From: Candidatus Electrothrix scaldis | Lineage (GTDB): Bacteria > Desulfobacterota > Desulfobulbia > Desulfobulbales > Desulfobulbaceae | NCBI GenBank assembly: GCA_033584155.1 | Contig: CP138355.1 | Location: forward strand, 2,489,826 to 2,553,825 | Direction of reading: 5' to 3' | Length of the DNA: 64,000 nt | Shown here: positions 17,354 through 26,892 of the stretch, piece by piece | How the letters are laid out: each line of letters opens with the position of its first letter | How positions within the stretch are numbered: the stretch's first letter is position 1 | Translations under genes and position numbers: made by a program | Notes under the pieces: model-generated | What the model saw: the letters and a program-made list of their open reading frames with translations, nothing else | The model's database searches: none | What the model was told of the DNA's origin: nothing

Positions 17354-17689
17354 ATGAAGATTGAAGAGTATATTCGAGAAGACGGCTCAAATTCGTTTAA
17401 AAAATGGTTTGATAAGCTTGATCGTCAGGCGGCTGCTAAAGTCACTGTGGCCTTGGCTCGACTGGAACTTGGGAATACATCAGGAATAAAATGGTTCAGC
17501 GGAATCGGTGAGTACCGGATCAACTGGGGGCCGGGATACAGAATTTATCTGGCTCAAAGGGGAGATGATCTGATAATCCTTTTTGGAGGAGGGGTGAAAA
17601 AAAACCAACATGCTGATATTAAAAAGGTTAATGATCTCTTCAAAGAGTACAAGAAGCGCATGACGGCGTATCGTCAGAAAAAGAGGTGA
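17354..17689 (+). CDS. higB: HigB/RelE-family toxin
   Basis: A 111-residue RelE/HigB-like addiction-module killer protein, presumably a ribosome-dependent mRNA endonuclease. The family pattern is visible: FKKWFDKLDRQAAAKVTVAL, then GIGEYRINWGPGYRIYLAQRGDDLIILFGGGVKKNQ and the C-terminal DIKKVNDLFKEYKK. Toxin precedes antitoxin, the higBA order, with only 3 bp between stop and next ATG. An isolated operon beside several mobile elements suggests transfer. Assignment to family is firm; the exact target is not shown by sequence. Confidence 0.88.
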   Translation: MKIEEYIREDGSNSFKKWFDKLDRQAAAKVTVALARLELGNTSGIKWFSGIGEYRINWGPGYRIYLAQRGDDLIILFGGGVKKNQHADIKKVNDLFKEYKKRMTAYRQKKR

Positions 17690-17692
17690 ACT

Positions 17693-18013
17693 ATGCCGAT
17701 AGTCAGAGATTATAAAGAAACAATTAATGAACGGGCCGAACGCGAACCTGAATTTGCCGCCGTTTTACTTGACGAGGCTGTTACCTTATTTCTTAACGGA
17801 GAACCGGAGACAGCAAGACTGATCCTGAGAGATTTGGTAAATGCCACAATAGGGTTCGAAGCATTGGCAGACGAAACAACAAAACCCAGCAAAAGTCTTC
17901 ACAGAATGCTGTCAGCCAAAGGCAATCCCACTATGGACAATCTGACGGCGATCCTGAAGGTTCTCCGGCGGAAGTTCAAGATTAACTTTGAAGTTCGTGC
18001 CGTTCCTTCATAA
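17693..18013 (+). CDS. higA: HigA-like antitoxin
   Basis: A 106-residue partner of the toxin just upstream. The N-terminal part (INERAEREPEFAAVLLDEAV) is the typical toxin-proximal region, followed by a helix-turn-helix (KPSKSLHRMLSAKGNPTMDNLTAI, about residues 65-90) expected to bind its own promoter. Such antitoxins neutralise the toxin and autorepress the operon. It is probably translated together with the toxin. Confidence 0.85.
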   Translation: MPIVRDYKETINERAEREPEFAAVLLDEAVTLFLNGEPETARLILRDLVNATIGFEALADETTKPSKSLHRMLSAKGNPTMDNLTAILKVLRRKFKINFEVRAVPS

Positions 18014-18082
18014 AGATACCATAACCCACTTTTCACCGGGCGAGTTCTGCGTGTGACCCCCTAATCGGGGTCTGTCCCTGAT

Positions 18083-19082
18083 TTACTCCCCTCCGTCCTT
18101 GTTTCTCTGACGTAGCGTTTTATGAGGACGAATCAGGTTATAATACATATCTTCTATCACAGCACAGCCATTATGTATCCAGATCTCCTTTGAGAAAGCG
18201 ATACTTTTTCGACTCAGACGACTGCTGAATGTACGCATCGTCAGATGGGTTCGCTCGACATAAGCAGTACTTTTTTCAAGCAGTTCAACGAGTTCTTCCT
18301 GCTCTCCGTATATAGGCTTAAGACGGATTCCGAGTAAATTGCCTTTATCGTCCCGTTCTTTAATCATCTGCAAATACTTCCAGTCTGGCTGAGGTCGCTT
18401 TTTGGTGGGGCGTCTGCCGCACCCTGAATATTCCGGAACTTTTCCGTATACTTCCACCATAGCCTCCCGGATGCCTCCCCATCCGTCCGAAATAGTCGGA
18501 GGCGGTCCGTCTGGATGACCCCGTTCCTTCAGTTTCTGGAAGACCGCAATTGAAGCCTCCTTCTCTGTTTTGCCGGAACCACGCGCCGCGCGCAGGCGGC
18601 TGTCCCTATCGATCATCGTCGAACGAAAAAACTGTCCACTCTCTTCTGTTTCAGCGTATCCTTTTTTTTTCGCCTTTATTACCGACATACGACCAGAGAC
18701 CGTCGATCTGCCCCCGGGTAATCTGGAATCTCGAAAGAAGAATATCTTCAACAGCCTCCGCATGTGCTGCCGCGTCCCGTATCCATGCAGAAATCGTATC
18801 CTCTTTATGTCCTTTCACACGGCTGACGCTGCTGATTCGTGAACCTTCCGCGATCATACCGATGCATTCGAGGATTTCTTTATCATCCGTGCGGCGACGG
18901 TAGAAAATCGTGCCCCGTGTTTCCGTAAAGGTTTTACCGCACGTCCGGCACTTATAACGCTGGCGGCCAGAGCGGGTGTGGCCGAATTTTATAATATTGT
19001 TTCCGCTCCCTTGTACCTGTTCATAATCGGGACAAATAGGGTTCGGACAAAAAGTACCGACTTTTGCAAGTTGAGCCATCAT
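18083..19082 (-). pseudogene. IS1-like InsA/InsB transposase pair, out of frame
   Basis: The first ORF (19082 to 18651) has an InsA-like zinc finger (CPNPICPDYEQ, then YKCRTCGKTF) and helix-turn-helix. The second (to 18083) carries the InsB-like DDE part (STMIDRDSRLRAARG, ISDGWGGIREAMVEV, the late STAYVERTHLTMRTFSSRLSRKS). They join across a run of nine A at 18662-18670. Deleting one A gives a continuous protein (GNKGEKKGYAETEE), whereas canonical IS1 uses a -1 shift. It is therefore either inactivated, mis-assembled at the homopolymer, or uses a different shift. No clear terminal repeats were found around it. Confidence 0.65.
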
Positions 19083-19330
19083 TACCTCCTTTCAGTAGTA
19101 ACTATCTCATATGCTGAAAGATAAGCATTAGGATGGTCAATGGCAACACTCAGCAGGGTGACCATCCGAATTTACAAATAGAAATAATACAAAGGCTAGA
19201 GTTGGATACATTTGTTTATTATGGTCTTGAAAATTAAAAATACTCTATTTCAAATGAGCGAATGGGGAGTTTATGAGCACCAATACTCAATTTTCTGAGT
19301 TGATTAATATACTGGTATCTAATCAGATTG
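19083..19330. other. Intergenic DNA between two transposase loci
   Basis: About 250 bp upstream of the IS1-like genes and left of the next IS. It contains an imperfect inverted pair (GGATGGTCA at about 19131 and TGACCATCC at about 19159) but no convincing gene or promoter. It probably includes the 5' end of the IS1-like element. Confidence 0.4.
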
Positions 19331-20978
19331 TCCTCAAAAATCCTCAATGCGCTGATTTAAAATGAAATTTAAATAAAAATATTGTAAAATATGCATGTTT
19401 TTGACGTTCACCCCCTCATAAGGCATGCACATGATTAGGTACACCAGTGACAGACAGCTTACACTTGAAGGATTCAGCCTTCCGTTTGGAGGTAAACTGA
19501 ACCCTGAAAACAGATGGATCAAATGGCATAAAGTTATTCCGTGGGATGAGTTCGCCATCAGATATTACCGAACATTGGACCCGCGTCAGGGGCGACCTGC
19601 CAAAAATGCCAGATTGGTGATCGGCGCGTTAATCATTAAACATAAGCTGACGCTCAGTGACGAAGAAACCGTACTCCAGATTCAGGAGAACCCCTATCTT
19701 CAGTATTTTGTTGGGTTTTCTTCTTTTCAAGACAAGCAACCTCTAGCTCCCAGCCTGTTTGTTGAGATTCGAAAACGGATGGGAAAGGATGTCTTTTCTG
19801 CGTTTGAAGAAGTGATTTTGGAAAAACTTGCTCTCTCAAAGAAAAGTACGACAAATGAAGATGAAAAAGAGGATAAGGGTGAGGAAGAGCCCGTTGAAAA
19901 TAAGGGAAAAATGCTTGTCGATGCAACGGTTGCTGAGCAAGCGATTCGTTACCCGACTGATCTGAGTTTACTCAACGAAGCCCGTGAGATTTTCGAGCAG
20001 CTGATTGATGATCTGTACAAACAGAGTGACTACCCCAAAAAGCCCAGGACATATCGGAGAGTTGCTCGCAAAAACTACCTGAACCTGGCTAAAAAAAAGA
20101 AACCAGGCAAAAAAAATCTGCGGCGCGGACTTCGGCAGCAATTACAGTACGTCCGAAGAAATATACGATATATTGAAGAGTTGCTTGATAATGTTGGATC
20201 GGCACCTTTTCCACTTCCCCATCAGCAACAACGACAGTATTGGATCATTCAGCATGTGTATAGCCAGCAGGATGAGATGTACAAAAAACGAAAACGACGT
20301 TGCGATGACCGAATTGTTTCCATTGCCCAGCCTCATGTACGACCAATAGTTCGTGGGAAAGCAGGTAAAAATGTGGAGTTCGGTGCCAAACTCAGCGTGA
20401 GCATGGTCGATGGTTTGGCTTTTGTCGATCATATTGGTTGGGATGCCTTCAACGAAGGCACGGATTTGCGTGAGCAAGTGGAGAGTTACAAGCGCCGGAA
20501 TGGTTACTATCCGGCAGTCGTACTGGCTGATCAGATCTACGGAACAAGAGAAAACCGTAAATATCTCAAAGAGAAAGGCATTCGATTTGGTGGTAAACGA
20601 ATGGGCAGGTCCCCGAAAGAGACAGAAGAAAACAAAGAACGTCTTCGGGAACTGAAAGCACAACGAATTCGGGATAGTCGAGAACGGATCCCCATTGAGG
20701 GGAAATTTGGCCAAGGAAAAAACGGCTACCGACTCAACTACATCCGGGCAAAACTTCAGAGGACCTCTGAAGCATGGATTAACTGTATCTTCCTGGTCAT
20801 GAATCTGATGGTTCTGCTCAGGAAGTTGCAGGAACAGCTTGAAAATTTATATCTTTCACGGTTTTTACTTTTACGCAGCCAGCTGAATCATATTAGCGCT
20901 CGATTTTTTGCGTTCTTTGAGCAAATGCCAAGGCAAGTCCTGCAGTATTGCCTGTATGAGAGGTTGGCTTTTTGAGGA
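19331..20978. mobile_element. IS1182/IS5-like insertion sequence
   Basis: Short inverted ends TCCTCAAAAA (19331) and its reverse complement (ending 20978) enclose the transposase gene with about 100 bp of leader. No convincing target duplication is seen. The right end falls inside the reading frame of the large minus-strand HNH/PIN gene, so the element appears to have inserted into the 3' end of that gene. Confidence 0.65.
19431..20975 (+). CDS. IS1182/IS5-like transposase
   Basis: A 514-residue transposase when started at MIRYTSDRQLTLEGF (19431; an in-frame ATG also lies at 19425). It has the N-terminal DUF772-type region (WDEFAIRYYRTLDPRQGRPA, LVIGALIIKHKL, LQYFVGF) and then an acidic linker (NEDEKEDKGEEEPVE). 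The DDE core includes LVDATVAEQAIRYPTDLSLL, FGAKLSVSMVDGLAFVDH, VVLADQIYGTRENR and IEGKFGQGKNGY. The frame is complete. Its last 105 bp overlap the antisense 3' end of the HNH/PIN gene. Confidence 0.85.
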   Translation: MIRYTSDRQLTLEGFSLPFGGKLNPENRWIKWHKVIPWDEFAIRYYRTLDPRQGRPAKNARLVIGALIIKHKLTLSDEETVLQIQENPYLQYFVGFSSFQDKQPLAPSLFVEIRKRMGKDVFSAFEEVILEKLALSKKSTTNEDEKEDKGEEEPVENKGKMLVDATVAEQAIRYPTDLSLLNEAREIFEQLIDDLYKQSDYPKKPRTYRRVARKNYLNLAKKKKPGKKNLRRGLRQQLQYVRRNIRYIEELLDNVGSAPFPLPHQQQRQYWIIQHVYSQQDEMYKKRKRRCDDRIVSIAQPHVRPIVRGKAGKNVEFGAKLSVSMVDGLAFVDHIGWDAFNEGTDLREQVESYKRRNGYYPAVVLADQIYGTRENRKYLKEKGIRFGGKRMGRSPKETEENKERLRELKAQRIRDSRERIPIEGKFGQGKNGYRLNYIRAKLQRTSEAWINCIFLVMNLMVLLRKLQEQLENLYLSRFLLLRSQLNHISARFFAFFEQMPRQVLQYCLYERLAF

Positions 20979-23900
20979 TGCTCTAACTAAGGAATATTGA
21001 GCATCATACCTGTATCTACGGACAATAATTCGCAATTCGTCAGCAAGTTCTCTGCTCCTTGAAACTGCTGCAACAGTAGCAACTCCGTTTAAAACAGAAA
21101 AAAGTTGCTCACTATCTTCTAAATTTGCAATCAGATAGCGTGAACGTTTTAGAGCTTCTGCGGCTAATTGTGCATGATGTGAATCAAGGTGAAAAACCAG
21201 AGCTAAATTGACAAGAGGGAAAAAAGAGGTTGGCTCGACAAGCTCCTCATTGAGCTGCGACTCTATTCGTTCCGATAAGTCAGCAGGCAAAAGGTTAGGG
21301 CTATCTTCATAACCTTCTAAGGGACCTGGAAAGAAAGATTGTGGAATTTTAATATATGACGATATGCTTGTTGGTTCGGAACCAAAAAGAAGATTATGCA
21401 ACTCGCCATTATTGATATTCTCTTTATACTTGTTGGCAGCAATGCTGACTCGACTGATAAATTCGTTTTTTATCTGGGAAGGATCTGCAAAATCAGGATA
21501 CCAGCGTGGCTCCGAACGTACATCAATCAATGATTGCAAATAATATCCTCCTGATAAATCTTTGAGTACATCTGTACAAAATGATTCAATATCAATTCTT
21601 AACTCAATAAATTGACGTTGAACCAATGCAGCCTGCGCCAATGCTGCAAGCCTTCTGTAGAAGGGAGGTTCTTCTGAAAAAAGTCTAATTCTGGATAACT
21701 CCGCATCTACAAATATAAACAATGCTGAAAACAGTTTGAATTCACTTGATGCACCCTCAATATCATCATCTCTCATCTGTTTAATGATCCGAACAAGAAA
21801 CGGTTCAATTCCAGGTCGTATCGCAAGAATGCGTAAACCGATTTCAACTGCACCAAGTTGTGCAAGCCTATCACCATGCTTTTCAAGAAAGCCAAATACG
21901 TTAACAAGCTCCTCATTACTCAGATGATCAGCAGCAATTTTATTTGACAAAGAAGAATGTGATGCCAGCAACAAGCTGAATAGGACTCCCTCATATGACC
22001 GCCATGCAGAAAGTTGCTCAAAATGCCTCTTCCCTGCTCCTACAGCATAATCCTTGATGGATATGCTATCGTCATACTCCCCAATTAATCGCTCAAAATA
22101 TTCTCGTGAGGGCGGAACAAGAGAAGACATCTTGAAACTTTCCTCACTTCTTATTTCATGACGTATCTGTTTGATTACCTCAACAGGGGTGTTGCGAAGG
22201 TCATTCTGAAAAAGCTCATACTCATCATCTTTCAAAGGACGTTTAGAGAGGATATTTCGCCATCTTTCTTTCTCGCTAGAGGGGAAATTGATATTTATTT
22301 CGGCTTCATCAACAACTTGAAGGCGGACTTCTTTTTCTTGAGAGAACACAGCAAAATCAGACAAAACAAGTTCGTGCTCTTCAGAAGCAAGTCTGAGAAC
22401 AGGCAACTTGCTTTGTTCCTTTTTGCTGGTCACCTTCCACTCTTGGTCATCATTATCAGTTATAATGACTTCAGGTGTCCCGGAAAATGCCTTTCGAACA
22501 GCGGAGAAAAGTTCAGAACGTTGCATCGAAATATCAGGTTGGCTAAAAGAGAGAATAGCATCCACCGTGATTCCGTATTGTTCTATAAACGATATATCAT
22601 CAAACAAGGAGCTGCATATTAATGGCGGACACATTTCCAGAGCGCTTTGCGCCAGTGTAGATTTGACATAAAAGGAATTCTCTGCGCCGTTCTCTCCCAG
22701 CTCGGGCAGTTTCATACTCGCCATTTCTACTATCATTCTTTTTTGCCAACTGATAATCCAAGCGTACAAGTCAGGGGATTGTTGTTTGACAGGAGCCAAT
22801 ACTTCACTCTCTGCCCATTTCCAGTACGCCTCTTTAACTGTCTGCTGCCATTCAGGAAGCGGTCTGAGCAGCATTTGGATATACGCTCCTCTTCCAATAT
22901 TAACAAGATTGTCTCCGTTCTCACTCTCAAGACAATGCGCCCAGCCACGAACATCAATTTGGGCCAGAATCCAGTTGGATTGAATTGTAACTACTAAAAA
23001 ATCAGCTTCATCTGTCCATAACCTTTTTAAGACGTTGATAAAAACCTTAATGGTATTATGCAGCCAAGGCACTTCACCAGGAAGCTGAAGCCAACTGCTC
23101 ATCCGAGTACGGAGAATATTTTCCCGAATAGCTTTCAGTTCCGCCGTTTCGACTATTTTATCATTCTTGATAGTAGCATCAGCAAGATACCCTATAAGTT
23201 CATCTTCGGTTACAGGCGTAAAATAATAACCGGCCCGGCGAAGCAGAGTTCGATATTCAAACTGATCTTCGATAGTGATTAAGCCTTCAGACACTAAAAA
23301 ATCTATCAGATCAAATGACGAGAGAATAGGTACCTGGGCAGAAGCATCGTCAACTCTCCCGTACTGATTGAGAGACCTATCATCAGATATAATCGCATCA
23401 CAATTTTTTGCCAAACTCATTACACCCAATGTTGGATGTTCATAGAGCGATTGTTCTTTCGACATATCAACAGGACAACGTCTGCCCAGTTTAATCTTTC
23501 CCGTTTCTATTCTTGAGCTGACAGCTGCTCGTATACGTTCTATCGTTTCGTTGATTTTGCCGGAAATGCTTTCATAAGCAATAAGTTCATTAGCATCAGA
23601 CACTTTTTCTGGCGACACAATTACCCTGAAACCCGCCGGTTGCAGTTTTTCGAGTATCCCAACTTGGAACAAATAAGAAACAGACAGGTTATCCAAATAC
23701 AATACAGCCCCGTCGGAGATCTCCGGCTGATGAGACCAAGGCTTCTCGTGCAAGTATAAATACCTTTGCGCATTTTTTTCTTCTTTGGCTGTAATCTGAC
23801 CTTGTTGTCGCAATTTTTCCACAAGGGCCAGGCAACCGCTTACGACATCTGCATGTTCCGTCAGATCAGCTTGTTCCACCATCAAAGAACCGGCCCGATA

Positions 23901-26801
23901 AATCGGAGCCGAACGAACAACGATACGTTGAGTATCACACTTACTCTCTGATCTTTCAGCCTCTGTGATTAGTGCCGCTAACTCAATTCCGACTTGATCC
24001 GACAGGATGCTGTCCGCTGTCGTACTCGGAATAAATTTTTCCAGAATACCTCTGGCAAGTAAGTCATGTATTTTATGTGCCCTTTCAATTCGACTCGGCT
24101 GATGGAACACGACTTTTTGTTTTTCCTCAAACAGCCATGCAAGCGTTGAATGCGGTATCCAGACCTCTTCAAAGGCATCAAAAGTTTTCTCCAGAAGATC
24201 CAGAAAACTCAAAGTGAGCAATGCAGTTTTCTCAATTGCTATTGATCGTCCTATGTTGCAATGCATCAATTGACGTTTACCGCTGTAGGCTGGCACAATT
24301 CCTCTGCGCCTCGGATCACTTTCTGATAAGTTTGCCAAAGCTGGAAGAAGAATCAAGCCGACCAGAGATTTATTGAGAGCTTGAGCTGCTTGAAATATCG
24401 GAATTTCACCTCGGCTCAATAAGTTCCATATTTCATCCTCTCGACGTTCCCAATCAGGCTTTTGGTCGAGTAAATCTTTAAGAGTTGCTCGCTGAATCGG
24501 TCCGTTATCGTCCGAAAGATTGATTGATTTTTGAAACCATTGAGATACTTCATCGTCATTTTCCCATCCAGCACTTGAAGCCAGAAAATAGGCTGCTGCC
24601 AATATTTCGGCATTTTCGGGACTTTTCTCTACAGCCGCAAAAACCAACTCTTTAGCATTCGGAAAAGCTAAATAAAAAGCCAGTCGAGCAGCTTCTAGCA
24701 ACTCCTGAGCAGTTCTGTTGTCTTTTTCTTGATATTCGTTTGCTACAATCGCGGACAGAGAGTTCCAATCACCCAAAGCAACGCAAAGATTAAAGTGTAA
24801 TGCACGATAATTTGGGTTGTTCAGGCCATCAGCCATTTTTTTCAACTCGGTGCGAGCATCAAGCAATGCGCCTTCATCATAGAGAGACCAACAATAAAAC
24901 AGCTGTAGTTTCTTAGATTGATCAACAAGCTCAGCGTTCTCCTTAAGCAACTCAACAAGTTGTTCATTCTCATCAATTTGGTACAGAATCTCGGCTAATC
25001 GTTCAGCGTCCCGCACAGAATGAGTTTTTTCAAATAAAATCCGGGGATACTTGTAGCAAGTTGTAAGCCCTCCCTTCTTTTCAAGTTCATCTACTAACAA
25101 TATCAGGTCGCTCAATGAATCGGTCTGCCTGAACTGTTCTTTTTTTGCCTCAACAGAATCTATCTTTCCTTCTGCTTCGGCAATTATTCTACGAAGACGG
25201 CTTTCCTCAACTGTGGTAAGCCCCTTATTTAAAAGGTCCTCTAATGACCTCGTTGCTTTTTCAGAAAAACCCGCTTGAGAGAGAAGTTCAACCTGAAGGC
25301 ATTGTATTGATTTCTCGTCAATATATTCAACTAGATCATCATAATGTCGGGAGATGTAATTAGCTGCATCTTCCGGGGTCTTCCGGGTAAAGGTAAGAGC
25401 AAAACGAGCAACAGCCGCTTCATGTGTAATTTTACCATAGAGAGCAACCAACCTACCGATCTCACGTTCAACAGCATTTATGTCTAATGTAATTCCAAAC
25501 TGAAGAGCAAGCGGGACAAGGTGGAGAGCGGATTGTAAATCACGAAGTTTGCTCTTTAGTCGTTCCCTTCCATCGACGAATGTGTCGGGATTCTTTAATT
25601 CAAGCCAAAGAGCGTACTGATCTTCAAATATTGCTGTACGAGAAAGGTTGAGTTGTTGCGCCGCCAAAGATGCCTTTAGAAAACAACCATGTGCTATCCG
25701 GCGGGCGTTAAGTGAGTTGTGGTCTGCGGACAAGGGGAACTCTGCTGCATGAAAGGGCACTTGCTGAAGTACAAGAAAGCGCAATTCATCTGGAACTGCA
25801 AAAACGAGATAAGTAACCGCCATCATGCGATAAAGCACAGGTGCATCGCGCAAGTCATCATCGCTTATTGAATCAATAGTTATCTTGGCATGATCCCATT
25901 GAGCAAGTTGAAGCTGATACGATAAAAGAACAACTTTACCATCGGAACTAAGTTCACCCGACCCGAGTTCAGCAGCACTCAGCCAGTCCAGAGCTCCTTG
26001 CGGTCCATCATGCTGTGCGACGATTATCAATGCGGCAGAACGTGAAGCAGGAGAACCAATATCTGCCAGAATGCTCAACGCACTGCTTTTATCTTTTTTC
26101 TTTGAAAGAACAAACGCTTTAGCAATATCATTCTCTAAGCAATTGCCTATTTGTTGGGCACAACTGAGATAGTATTCCGACTGCTCAAGTTCTTTGAGTG
26201 ATAAAACACGTGAGCACCAAGCTAATGCATGACACCGTACGGTATCATTCCCGCCTGATAATTGTCCGTTGACAAGTTGTTCGCTCAACTTCAAGGAAAA
26301 GTTGATGGTATCAAACTCTTGGAAGAAGCGAGACTTGCGGAGCAAATCAATTTCATCCTTTATCTTTTGATCAATAAGCTCAGTTGGAAGGTGAGAACGG
26401 AGAAGATTAATAAACTGATTTTTTTCCGTATCTGCAGAAAGCAATTTCTGCATCTTCGATTCATGCGATTGCTTCCAGTCTTTCAGCAGGTCTGCCGAGT
26501 AGCTTTCATGCTGTTTATCAACAATGACGTGGTGAGTTGGGCAAAACAAGATTAGGTTTTCATATGCATTCAGTTCCTTCTCCGTTAATCCAACTCTACC
26601 TCGCGGACCATCTTCGTTTAATGCATAGATGTGGCAAATTTCGTTAAGAACAATTTTTTCAGACTTCTCGGTAGCCCCCTGGATAACAGGATTTGTGCAT
26701 TCTGGATATGCACACTGATTCCCACTTAAACCAAACAATATTTTTAGTGTTCTTTGGGAGTATTTGCGTTTTAATTTCGTCAAACTCGCTCGTTTCCCCA
26801 T
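20871..26801 (-). CDS. Giant HNH / helical-repeat / PIN-like protein, 1976 aa
   Basis: One uninterrupted frame. Residues 25-100 form an HNH endonuclease-like zinc domain (C30 and C35, EICHI at 54-58, then ENLILFCPTHHVIVD at 81-95). About 100-850 are helical, TPR-like repeats rich in Ala, Leu and Glu. About 860-1000 contain a VWIPHSTLAWLFEEKQKV segment resembling part of a PIN fold. About 1025-1170 look like a PIN-like nuclease: AVLYLDNLSVSYLF supplies an early Asp and CDAIISDDRSLNQYG a late Asp pair. About 1170-1941 are again mostly helical, without a known motif. From residue 1942 the protein is encoded by the antisense of the neighbouring IS, so the natural C-terminus is lost. Large TPR-PIN proteins are known among prokaryotic conflict systems; a defence role is inference. 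It starts 91 bp downstream of nifS. Confidence 0.8.
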   Translation of the reverse strand: MGKRASLTKLKRKYSQRTLKILFGLSGNQCAYPECTNPVIQGATEKSEKIVLNEICHIYALNEDGPRGRVGLTEKELNAYENLILFCPTHHVIVDKQHESYSADLLKDWKQSHESKMQKLLSADTEKNQFINLLRSHLPTELIDQKIKDEIDLLRKSRFFQEFDTINFSLKLSEQLVNGQLSGGNDTVRCHALAWCSRVLSLKELEQSEYYLSCAQQIGNCLENDIAKAFVLSKKKDKSSALSILADIGSPASRSAALIIVAQHDGPQGALDWLSAAELGSGELSSDGKVVLLSYQLQLAQWDHAKITIDSISDDDLRDAPVLYRMMAVTYLVFAVPDELRFLVLQQVPFHAAEFPLSADHNSLNARRIAHGCFLKASLAAQQLNLSRTAIFEDQYALWLELKNPDTFVDGRERLKSKLRDLQSALHLVPLALQFGITLDINAVEREIGRLVALYGKITHEAAVARFALTFTRKTPEDAANYISRHYDDLVEYIDEKSIQCLQVELLSQAGFSEKATRSLEDLLNKGLTTVEESRLRRIIAEAEGKIDSVEAKKEQFRQTDSLSDLILLVDELEKKGGLTTCYKYPRILFEKTHSVRDAERLAEILYQIDENEQLVELLKENAELVDQSKKLQLFYCWSLYDEGALLDARTELKKMADGLNNPNYRALHFNLCVALGDWNSLSAIVANEYQEKDNRTAQELLEAARLAFYLAFPNAKELVFAAVEKSPENAEILAAAYFLASSAGWENDDEVSQWFQKSINLSDDNGPIQRATLKDLLDQKPDWERREDEIWNLLSRGEIPIFQAAQALNKSLVGLILLPALANLSESDPRRRGIVPAYSGKRQLMHCNIGRSIAIEKTALLTLSFLDLLEKTFDAFEEVWIPHSTLAWLFEEKQKVVFHQPSRIERAHKIHDLLARGILEKFIPSTTADSILSDQVGIELAALITEAERSESKCDTQRIVVRSAPIYRAGSLMVEQADLTEHADVVSGCLALVEKLRQQGQITAKEEKNAQRYLYLHEKPWSHQPEISDGAVLYLDNLSVSYLFQVGILEKLQPAGFRVIVSPEKVSDANELIAYESISGKINETIERIRAAVSSRIETGKIKLGRRCPVDMSKEQSLYEHPTLGVMSLAKNCDAIISDDRSLNQYGRVDDASAQVPILSSFDLIDFLVSEGLITIEDQFEYRTLLRRAGYYFTPVTEDELIGYLADATIKNDKIVETAELKAIRENILRTRMSSWLQLPGEVPWLHNTIKVFINVLKRLWTDEADFLVVTIQSNWILAQIDVRGWAHCLESENGDNLVNIGRGAYIQMLLRPLPEWQQTVKEAYWKWAESEVLAPVKQQSPDLYAWIISWQKRMIVEMASMKLPELGENGAENSFYVKSTLAQSALEMCPPLICSSLFDDISFIEQYGITVDAILSFSQPDISMQRSELFSAVRKAFSGTPEVIITDNDDQEWKVTSKKEQSKLPVLRLASEEHELVLSDFAVFSQEKEVRLQVVDEAEININFPSSEKERWRNILSKRPLKDDEYELFQNDLRNTPVEVIKQIRHEIRSEESFKMSSLVPPSREYFERLIGEYDDSISIKDYAVGAGKRHFEQLSAWRSYEGVLFSLLLASHSSLSNKIAADHLSNEELVNVFGFLEKHGDRLAQLGAVEIGLRILAIRPGIEPFLVRIIKQMRDDDIEGASSEFKLFSALFIFVDAELSRIRLFSEEPPFYRRLAALAQAALVQRQFIELRIDIESFCTDVLKDLSGGYYLQSLIDVRSEPRWYPDFADPSQIKNEFISRVSIAANKYKENINNGELHNLLFGSEPTSISSYIKIPQSFFPGPLEGYEDSPNLLPADLSERIESQLNEELVEPTSFFPLVNLALVFHLDSHHAQLAAEALKRSRYLIANLEDSEQLFSVLNGVATVAAVSRSRELADELRIIVRRYRYDAQYSLVRASSKSQPLIQAILQDLPWHLLKERKKSSANMIQLAA

Positions 26802-26892
26802 TTCTGCACAAAACCTTTTGAACAGAAAATATCAATGTATTCAATATATTGATTCCACTCCAATATTTTCTGTTCTGAATTTCTTCTTCCCC

